A stretch of 37,822 nt of DNA from Rhodocyclaceae bacterium (lineage in GTDB: Bacteria > Pseudomonadota > Gammaproteobacteria > Burkholderiales > Rhodocyclaceae). This document shows positions 32,222-37,822 of the stretch, one piece after another. The notes below the pieces were generated by a model. It did no database searches and had not been told where the DNA came from. It saw only the letters and a program-made list of their open reading frames with translations. Made by a program: the position numbers and the translations under genes. How positions within the stretch are numbered: the first letter of the stretch is position 1; each line of letters opens with the position of its first letter. Where the stretch lies: positions 1-37,822 of the forward strand of contig JALRGK010000036.1 of NCBI GenBank assembly GCA_023253415.1, read 5' to 3'.

Positions 32222-33010
32222 ATGAATTTTGCGCTAATCCTCTTTCTGATCACCCTGGCCACTGGTATTTTATGGCTGATTGATGTGCTGTATGCCCGTA
32301 AATTGCGTGCGCCTGGCAGTAAGAACCCCATCTGGGTGGAGTGGGGCGCCAGCCTGTTTCCGGTGATTCTGGCCGTCTTTGCATTGCGCTCTTTTGTGGT
32401 TGAGCCCTTCAAGATCCCTTCGGGCTCCATGATTCCGACCCTGCAAGTAGGTGACTATATTCTGGTCAATAAATTTACCTATGGCCTGCGTCTGCCAATC
32501 GTTGGTACTGAAGTCGTGTCCGGTAAACCTGTTGAACGTGGCGATGTGGTGGTTTTTCGCTATCCACCGGAACCTAATGTCGATTACATTAAACGTGTGA
32601 TCGGTTTACCGGGTGATACGGTCAGCTATCAGAACAAGCAGTTGAGTATTAACGGCGTGCCTGTGCCCCGCAAGCAGGAGGCCGATTATTTGCATCCGGA
32701 CCGGATGTACTACTCCAAACAGTTCCAGGAAACACTGAACGGCGTGACGTACAACACCCTGAACGATGCCGATGCACCTGCCTTCGTCCCTGATGTCGCA
32801 CGCTTCCCTTACCGCGACCAGTGCCGCTATGACAGTAATGGCTTTGTCTGCAAAGTACCTGCCGGGCATTATTTCGCGATGGGTGACAACCGCGATAACA
32901 GCAAGGATAGCCGTGTATGGGGCTTTGTTCCGGATGCCAATATTGTAGGTAAGGCATTTTTTATCTGGTTCCATTGGGGTGATCTGGGTCGTATCGGCTC
33001 ATTTCACTGA
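32222..33010 (+). CDS. lepB: Signal peptidase I
   Basis: LepB removes signal peptides from exported proteins at the periplasmic face of the inner membrane. The protein has 262 residues with two membrane segments (about 2-22 and 42-60). The Ser-Lys dyad is S69 in IPSGSMIPTL and K124 in DYIKRVIGLPGD; box E, GDNRDNSKDSR, follows near 220-230. It is somewhat shorter than E. coli LepB (324), as in other betaproteobacteria. It begins 41 bases after lepA with GGAA upstream. Confidence 0.97.
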   Translation: MNFALILFLITLATGILWLIDVLYARKLRAPGSKNPIWVEWGASLFPVILAVFALRSFVVEPFKIPSGSMIPTLQVGDYILVNKFTYGLRLPIVGTEVVSGKPVERGDVVVFRYPPEPNVDYIKRVIGLPGDTVSYQNKQLSINGVPVPRKQEADYLHPDRMYYSKQFQETLNGVTYNTLNDADAPAFVPDVARFPYRDQCRYDSNGFVCKVPAGHYFAMGDNRDNSKDSRVWGFVPDANIVGKAFFIWFHWGDLGRIGSFH

Positions 33011-33013
33011 TAC

Positions 33014-33742
33014 ATGACGGCATCTGGATCTCGCGTCACTGCACAAAGCCTACTCAAAGCGCTTGAGTCGGCTATTGGCTACCATTTCCGTGATTCATCC
33101 CTGCTCGAACAGGCGCTAACACACCGTAGTTACGGCCGCGATCACTATGAACGCCTCGAGTTCCTGGGAGATGCCGTGCTCAACGCCGTTGTCGCTGAAG
33201 CTCTTTTTCGTCTTTTCCCTGATCTGCCGGAAGGTGACTTGTCCCGGTTGCGAGCCAATCTTGTTTGCCAGGATCAGCTGGTCTCTGTTGCCACCGAATT
33301 ATCAATGAGCCGTTATTTACGATTAGGTGAGGGGGAGCTTAAAAGCGGTGGCCAGCATCGGCCATCTATTCTGGCGGATACGGTAGAAGCCCTGTATGGT
33401 GCTGTCTGGCAGGACGCCGATTTTGAAACCGCGCGCCATGTTGTGCTCAAAAGCTTTGATCAGCGCCTGAAGGCTATTGATCTCCGGCACCTGCCTTCGG
33501 CAAAGGATGCTAAAACTCGTTTGCAGGAATGGCTCCAGGCCCGCCGCTCCCCTTTGCCCGTGTATAGTCCGCCAAAAATCAGCGGCGCGGCTCATGCCCA
33601 GTCTTTTGAAGTGATTTGCTGTGTTACGGACCGTCAGATCGAAACCCGGGGCATGGGGCCAACACGGCGAGCTGCCGAGCAGCAGGCTGCCGAATTAGCC
33701 TTAAGACAACTTGAAGCGGGCCCCCAGGACAAAACATCATGA
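33014..33742 (+). CDS. rnc: Ribonuclease III
   Basis: RNase III cuts double-stranded RNA in rRNA precursors and regulatory duplexes. The protein has 242 residues. The signature ERLEFLGDAVL is at 46-56 (metal ligands E49 and D53), the second acidic pair lies in ADTVEALYGA near 115-124, and the double-stranded RNA-binding domain covers about 160-235 (KTRLQEWLQ to QQAAELAL). It starts three bases after lepB and overlaps era by four bases. Confidence 0.97.
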   Translation: MTASGSRVTAQSLLKALESAIGYHFRDSSLLEQALTHRSYGRDHYERLEFLGDAVLNAVVAEALFRLFPDLPEGDLSRLRANLVCQDQLVSVATELSMSRYLRLGEGELKSGGQHRPSILADTVEALYGAVWQDADFETARHVVLKSFDQRLKAIDLRHLPSAKDAKTRLQEWLQARRSPLPVYSPPKISGAAHAQSFEVICCVTDRQIETRGMGPTRRAAEQQAAELALRQLEAGPQDKTS

Positions 33743-34650
33743 CGGATCATTACAGCGAAACACCGGGAACCCTTGAACCAGCCGGCCTGGTTGCTCTCGT
33801 TGGCCGCCCGAACGTGGGTAAATCCACATTGCTTAATCGATTGATCGGCGAAAAGCTCAGTATTACCTCACGTAAAGCACAGACGACCCGTCATCGCATC
33901 ATGGGTGTGCGGAGTGACGCGGATGCCCAGTACGTGTTCGTTGATACGCCAGGTTTCCAGACCAAGCACAGCTCGGCCCTGAATCGCACCATGAACCGCG
34001 GTGTGACGCAGGCTTTGCAAGAGGTCGACGTGATCTGTTTTGTCATTGAAGCAGGTCGCTTCAGTGAAGCCGACCGCAAAGTCGTTGCCCTGTTACCGGA
34101 AGATCGACCGGTGATTCTGGTTCTGAACAAGATCGATCAGCTCAAAGACAAAGCCGCCCTGTTGCCGTTTGTCGCCAAGCTGGCAGAAGTTCGCGATTGG
34201 GCGGCCGTGGTACCGGTGAGTGCAGAAAAGGGCACGCAGGCGGACGCGCTGCTCGGTGAAATCCGTCATGCCTTGCCGAAGCAGGGCTTTCTCTATGATC
34301 CGGAGACCCTGACCGATCGGAGTGAACGCTTCATCGCATCCGAATACATTCGCGAAAAACTCTTTCGCCTCCTGGGCGATGAGCTGCCATATGCCGCCAC
34401 GGTTGAAATCGAAAAATTTGAAGTTGAAGGTGATTTGCGTCGTGTTTTTGCGGCGATTGTGGTCGACCGAGAGTCTCATAAGCCCATCATTATCGGCAAG
34501 CATGGCGAAACCTTGAAACGTATTGCCTCCGAAGCGCGTCAGGATATGACTCGACTGTTTGGCGGTACCGTCTATCTGGAACTTTGGGTCAAAGTAAAGT
34601 CGGGCTGGGCGGATGATGAGCGCTTATTGCGCACGCTGGGCTACGAATAA
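33739..34650 (+). CDS. era: GTPase Era
   Basis: Era binds 16S rRNA and GTP and helps 30S assembly. The protein has 303 residues. G1 GRPNVGKST is at 22-30, G3 VDTPGFQ at 68-74 and G4 NKID near 132-135; the KH domain near the C-terminus has IIIGKHGETLKRI. The ATGA overlap with rnc matches the conserved rnc-era pair, and both products act on rRNA maturation. Confidence 0.97.
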   Translation: MTDHYSETPGTLEPAGLVALVGRPNVGKSTLLNRLIGEKLSITSRKAQTTRHRIMGVRSDADAQYVFVDTPGFQTKHSSALNRTMNRGVTQALQEVDVICFVIEAGRFSEADRKVVALLPEDRPVILVLNKIDQLKDKAALLPFVAKLAEVRDWAAVVPVSAEKGTQADALLGEIRHALPKQGFLYDPETLTDRSERFIASEYIREKLFRLLGDELPYAATVEIEKFEVEGDLRRVFAAIVVDRESHKPIIIGKHGETLKRIASEARQDMTRLFGGTVYLELWVKVKSGWADDERLLRTLGYE

Positions 34651-34672
34651 TTCGATCGGCTGAATCGGCAGC

Positions 34673-35404
34673 ATGCGGCCCGTCAAAGTCGAACGCCAAC
34701 CGGCCTTTGTGCTGCACACGCGTCCCTATCGAGAAACCAGCCTCGTCGTTGAAGCGATTACGCGTGATTATGGGCGTATGGCGTTAGTCGCCAAAGGCGT
34801 GCGTCGCCCACGTTCAGCAATGCGCGGTGTCCTGATGGCATTCCAGCCGCTGGAAATGACCTGGAGTGGTAAGGGTGAAGTCGTGACGCTCCACAATGCC
34901 GAATGGCAGGGCGGGCAACCTTTACTTGAGGGTAGGGCATTGCTGTGTGGCTATTATCTGAATGAATTGCTGATCAATCTGTTGCCACGTGAAGATGCAC
35001 ATGAACAGTTATTTGATCACTACAGCAAGACTCTGATGGCGCTGTCCACCGCTGAAGCCCCCGATGCTGCATTCTTTTCCGCCTGCTTACGTAGCTTTGA
35101 GAAACGCTTGCTTGGTGAGCTTGGGTATGGACTTATGCTGACGTATGACACAGCAGGGGGGGCGATTAAGCCACTGCATCGTTATTTATACGAAATGGAA
35201 TCCGGCCCGCGCATCGTAGCCGATTCTTCGGCTGTCGCCGGTACAATAAGCGGCAAAACATTGCTGGATATGGATGCTGAATCTTTTAGCGATCCAATCA
35301 GTCTTGCAGAAAGCAAACAGCTGATGCGAAGCCTGATGGCGTTTTACCTGAATGGGCGGCAGCTGCACAGCCGTCGTCTGTTTGAAGATCTGACCGACCT
35401 GTGA
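34673..35404 (+). CDS. recO: DNA repair protein RecO
   Basis: RecO works with RecF and RecR to load RecA on gapped DNA and to anneal single strands. The protein has 243 residues. The N-terminal OB-fold contains PAFVLHTRPYRETSLVVE (about 10-27) and DYGRMALVAKGVRRPRS (about 32-48), which are family blocks; the C-terminal helical part includes FEKRLLGELGYG (about 142-153). No zinc-binding cysteine cluster is seen, as in E. coli. It follows era by 22 bases, the conserved era-recO order. Confidence 0.95.
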   Translation: MRPVKVERQPAFVLHTRPYRETSLVVEAITRDYGRMALVAKGVRRPRSAMRGVLMAFQPLEMTWSGKGEVVTLHNAEWQGGQPLLEGRALLCGYYLNELLINLLPREDAHEQLFDHYSKTLMALSTAEAPDAAFFSACLRSFEKRLLGELGYGLMLTYDTAGGAIKPLHRYLYEMESGPRIVADSSAVAGTISGKTLLDMDAESFSDPISLAESKQLMRSLMAFYLNGRQLHSRRLFEDLTDL

Positions 35405-35413
35405 CTTTTTATC

Positions 35414-36169
35414 ATGATTGAACTCGGCGTAAATATTGATCACGTAGCAACGCTCCGCCAGGCGCGACGTACCTATGAACCGGATCCGGTCTGGGCTGCC
35501 GTAGAAGCCCATATCGGTGGCGCAGACGGCATTACCGTTCATTTGCGCGAAGATCGTCGTCATATCCAGGATACGGATGTCCGTAAACTCAGAGATCTGA
35601 CACAGATCAAACTGAATCTGGAAATGGCGGCCACCGATGAAATGGTTGCCATTGCCTGTGACCTTAAACCCGAGATGGCCATGCTGGTACCGGAAGGTCG
35701 CCAGGAAGTCACCACCGAAGGCGGTCTTGATATCGTTGGTCAGGAAGCCCGCCTCGCCGCTATCGTGGCCAAACTGCGCGATGCAGGTATTGTGACAAGT
35801 ACGTTTATAGATGCTGAACCGGACCAGGTCGCGGCAGCTGCGCGTATTGGCGTTCAGGTGTGCGAAATTCACACAGGGCCCTACGCGCATGCCTTTCATG
35901 CGGCAGGACGTGATATCGAGCGTCCGGCCGTTCAGGCGGAACTGCAACGTGTTGCTGCTGCCGGCCAGCAGATTCGTACACTCGGTATGCGTTTTAATGC
36001 TGGCCATGCGCTGAACTATTACAACGTACAGCCGATTGCCGCTTTGCCCGGCATTCGTGAATTGCACATCGGTCACGCGATTGTGAGCCGCTCGGTCTTT
36101 GTGGGGCTGCGCGAAGCGGTCAGTGAAATGAAGCGACTGATGCGTGAAGCGGTCGGTCTGAATCGCTAA
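35414..36169 (+). CDS. pdxJ: Pyridoxine 5'-phosphate synthase
   Basis: PdxJ condenses 1-deoxyxylulose 5-phosphate with 3-amino-2-oxopropyl phosphate to form pyridoxine 5'-phosphate. The protein has 251 residues, a TIM barrel. The family start LGVNIDHVATLRQARR, then DGITVHLREDRRHI near 36-49 and GLRFNAGHALN-like GMRFNAGHALNYYNV near 192-206 are all present. It starts nine bases after recO and precedes acpS, an order conserved in E. coli and relatives. Confidence 0.98.
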   Translation: MIELGVNIDHVATLRQARRTYEPDPVWAAVEAHIGGADGITVHLREDRRHIQDTDVRKLRDLTQIKLNLEMAATDEMVAIACDLKPEMAMLVPEGRQEVTTEGGLDIVGQEARLAAIVAKLRDAGIVTSTFIDAEPDQVAAAARIGVQVCEIHTGPYAHAFHAAGRDIERPAVQAELQRVAAAGQQIRTLGMRFNAGHALNYYNVQPIAALPGIRELHIGHAIVSRSVFVGLREAVSEMKRLMREAVGLNR

Positions 36170-36176
36170 AGCGACC

Positions 36177-36554
36177 ATGATCTACGGTATTGGCACCGAT
36201 ATCGTCTCTGTCGAGCGGATGGGACAATTGTTGGCGCGCCATCCCGAGCGCAGCCTGTCACACATGCTACATTCGCTGGAGCATTCTGAAGCCAGGGTGG
36301 CGCCTGCACAGGATCGTTTTGTTGCGAAACGTTTTGCCGCGAAGGAGGCCCTGGCCAAGGCATTGGGTACTGGTTTACGAGCGCCCGTGCTTCTGCCGTC
36401 GATTCGTGTTCAACACGATGATCTTGGAAAACCTTTTTTCAGTTTTGAACCCGAGCTGGCTGACTGGATTAGCCAGCGTTCCCTGCAAGTCCATCTCTCA
36501 ATTTCTGACGAGCTGGCTCATGCTGTTGCTTTTGTTGTTGTGGAGAAGCTATGA
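36177..36554 (+). CDS. acpS: Holo-ACP synthase
   Basis: AcpS transfers phosphopantetheine from CoA to the DSL serine of ACP, encoded at 23634. The protein has 125 residues and the magnesium ligands are visible: D8 in IGTDIV and E57 in RFAAKEALAKALGTG. The C-terminal HLSISDELAHAVAFVV is also typical. It starts seven bases after pdxJ and overlaps nagZ by four bases (ATGA). Confidence 0.97.
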   Translation: MIYGIGTDIVSVERMGQLLARHPERSLSHMLHSLEHSEARVAPAQDRFVAKRFAAKEALAKALGTGLRAPVLLPSIRVQHDDLGKPFFSFEPELADWISQRSLQVHLSISDELAHAVAFVVVEKL

Positions 36555-37582
36555 ACACGAATGTTGCCTACGGCCCTTTGATGGTCGATGTTGAAGGTCT
36601 TACGCTGACGGCTGCAGATAAGCGCCGTTTGCTACATCCTTTGGTTGGTGGCGTGATTCTCTTTTCGCGCAACTACAAAGACCCGGTACAGCTATCGGCG
36701 CTGACGCAAGAGATTCACGATCTGCGTCAACCGCCATTGCCTATTACGGTTGACCATGAAGGGGGCAGGGTGCAGCGCTTCCGTGAAGGGTTCACGCGTC
36801 TACCAGCCATGCGTGTCCTGGGTGAACTGCATGCCAAGGATCCGGTTGCTGCCGATAACGCTGCCGAAGCAATTGGCTTCGTACTTGCTGCAGAGTTGCG
36901 TGCACATGGTGTCGACTTTTCGTTTACGCCTGTGCTCGACCTGGATTGGGGGCGTAGTGGTGTGATCGGTGATCGCAGCTTCAGTAAAGACCCACAAATC
37001 GTGTCGCGTCTCGCTGCAGCTTTGATCCGCGGCCTGAAGCAGGGTGGGATGGGCTCTTGCGGAAAGCACTTCCCGGGTCACGGTTGGGTAGAAGCAGATT
37101 CGCATGTGGCGATTCCCGTGGATGAGCGCAGCATGGCAGAAATCGAAACCGATATGCAACCCTATCATGAGCTGGCACTGGATGCCGTGATGCCGGCACA
37201 CGTGATTTATCCGGTTCTGGACGAACGTCCCGCGGGTTTCTCGCCTCGATGGCTGGAGAAGCTACGCCTCGAATGCCAGTTTGACGGCATTATCTTCAGT
37301 GACGATCTGTCGATGGAAGGTGCCAGCGTTGCCGGTAGCATTGTGGATCGTGCCAATGCTGCCTGGGATGCTGGCTGTGATGTACTTCTGGTCTGTAACA
37401 AGCCAGACTTCGTCGATCAGCTCCTGGCTGAATGGAAACCGGCAGCACAACCAAAGCGCTCGGCGCGTATTCCTAACCTCCTCGGTGGTACCGGTTTAGG
37501 TGCCGAGCATCCCCTCAGCAGGGCACAGCTGGATGCTCACCCTGTTTACCAGGCTGCGCTGAAGCTGATTCAGTCGCTCTGA
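36551..37582 (+). CDS. nagZ: Beta-N-acetylhexosaminidase NagZ
   Basis: NagZ removes N-acetylglucosamine from anhydromuropeptides during cell-wall recycling in the cytoplasm; in some bacteria its product induces AmpC beta-lactamase. The protein has 343 residues, a single glycoside hydrolase family 3 barrel. The family motif KHFPGHG with the downstream DSH is at 172-185, and the catalytic aspartate lies in FSDDLSMEGA (D251 or D252). No signal peptide is present, consistent with cytoplasmic action. It overlaps acpS by four bases and is followed by uvrC. Confidence 0.97.
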   Translation: MNTNVAYGPLMVDVEGLTLTAADKRRLLHPLVGGVILFSRNYKDPVQLSALTQEIHDLRQPPLPITVDHEGGRVQRFREGFTRLPAMRVLGELHAKDPVAADNAAEAIGFVLAAELRAHGVDFSFTPVLDLDWGRSGVIGDRSFSKDPQIVSRLAAALIRGLKQGGMGSCGKHFPGHGWVEADSHVAIPVDERSMAEIETDMQPYHELALDAVMPAHVIYPVLDERPAGFSPRWLEKLRLECQFDGIIFSDDLSMEGASVAGSIVDRANAAWDAGCDVLLVCNKPDFVDQLLAEWKPAAQPKRSARIPNLLGGTGLGAEHPLSRAQLDAHPVYQAALKLIQSL

Positions 37583-37604
37583 TCTTTCGTTACAGTTAAG
37601 CACG

Positions 37605-37822
37605 ATGACTCACCCCCTGCAGGATCAGGTACGTACGCTGCCTGAACGGCCGGGGGTGTATCGTTTTCTCGCGGAAGACGGCCTGGTTCTGTATGTCGGT
37701 AAAGCTCGCAACCTCAAGAGCCGCGTTTCGTCCTACTTCGCAAAAAATCTGAGCAGTCCGCGCATTGCCCTGATGGTGAGCAAAGTTGCCAGCCTCATGG
37801 TGACGCCGACGCCGTCGGAATC
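37605..37822 (+). CDS. uvrC: Excinuclease ABC subunit C, N-terminal part (cut by window edge)
   Basis: The first 72 codons of a gene that runs off the right end. The ATG at 37605 begins MTHPLQDQVRTLPERPGVYRF, followed by VLYVGKARNLKSRVSSYF. This is the GIY-YIG endonuclease domain of UvrC (GVY at 17-19, YVG at 30-32), which makes the 3' incision in nucleotide excision repair after UvrB has bound the lesion. It begins 22 bases after nagZ with no visible terminator, so it may be read from the same transcript. Confidence 0.95.
   Translation, partial: MTHPLQDQVRTLPERPGVYRFLAEDGLVLYVGKARNLKSRVSSYFAKNLSSPRIALMVSKVASLMVTPTPSE

Noticed and set aside
35186..36178. 330-residue open frame on the - strand
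   Set aside because: Antisense to recO and pdxJ, both clearly recognised. Its translation is rich in H, F, Q and R with no domain pattern.

Overview
The window is about 37.8 kb of chromosomal housekeeping DNA from a Gram-negative bacterium, most likely a betaproteobacterium and perhaps Neisseriales. The evidence is gene content and order: yceD-rpmF-plsX-fabH-fabD-fabG-acpP-fabF, then an inverted nadB, then rpoE-rseA-rseC-mucD-lepA-lepB-rnc-era-recO-pdxJ-acpS-nagZ-uvrC, with an aromatic/aspartate aminotransferase divergent from uvrB and RNase E divergent from rluC. Coding density is very high and composition looks even throughout. I see no rRNA, tRNA, CRISPR array, insertion sequence, prophage or integration site. 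The order-level placement is inference; I could not run a search.

Layout. 1-2.6 kb: start of a TauE/SafE permease (-), a small membrane protein, tadA and a YkuD L,D-transpeptidase (+), with convergent ygfZ (-). 2.7-7.5 kb: one tight + strand run, mltG-tmk-holB-tatD-(secreted ankyrin protein)-(secreted PLD-family nuclease), closed by a strong two-way terminator. 7.6-11.9 kb: aminotransferase (-) divergent from uvrB (+), then a convergent lipoprotein (-). 12.0-17.4 kb: low-molecular-weight phosphatase (+) and rne (-) share a two-way terminator; rne has an unusually long structured leader and is divergent from rluC and a HAD phosphatase (+). 17.4-18.8 kb: RsmI-like methylase paralogue and maf/yceF (-). 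18.9-25.7 kb: yceD-rpmF and the type II fatty-acid synthesis cluster, ending in a YgfX-like gene. 25.7-27.3 kb: nadB (-). 27.4-37.8 kb: sigma-E operon and the lepA-to-uvrC run.

Functional links. The central block supplies ribosomal protein L32 and the fatty-acid/phospholipid entry steps (PlsX, FabH, FabD, FabG, ACP, FabF); AcpS near the right end charges ACP. The sigma-E block couples envelope-stress control to a periplasmic protease, and lepB, mltG, ldt and nagZ also act on the envelope or cell wall. RNase E, RNase III, Era, RluC and LepA concern RNA and ribosomes. UvrB, UvrC, RecO, HolB and Tmk concern DNA.

The least ordinary items are: a sigma-E operon whose RseA is only 87 residues with no membrane segment and in which rseB is missing; a translationally coupled, exported ankyrin-repeat/PLD-nuclease pair behind tatD; an rne leader of roughly 390 nt with a hairpin over the Shine-Dalgarno site; and an RNase E tail with a perfect 12-residue duplication and two copies of an LQMVET motif. 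Nothing here is clearly a new defence or mobile system.
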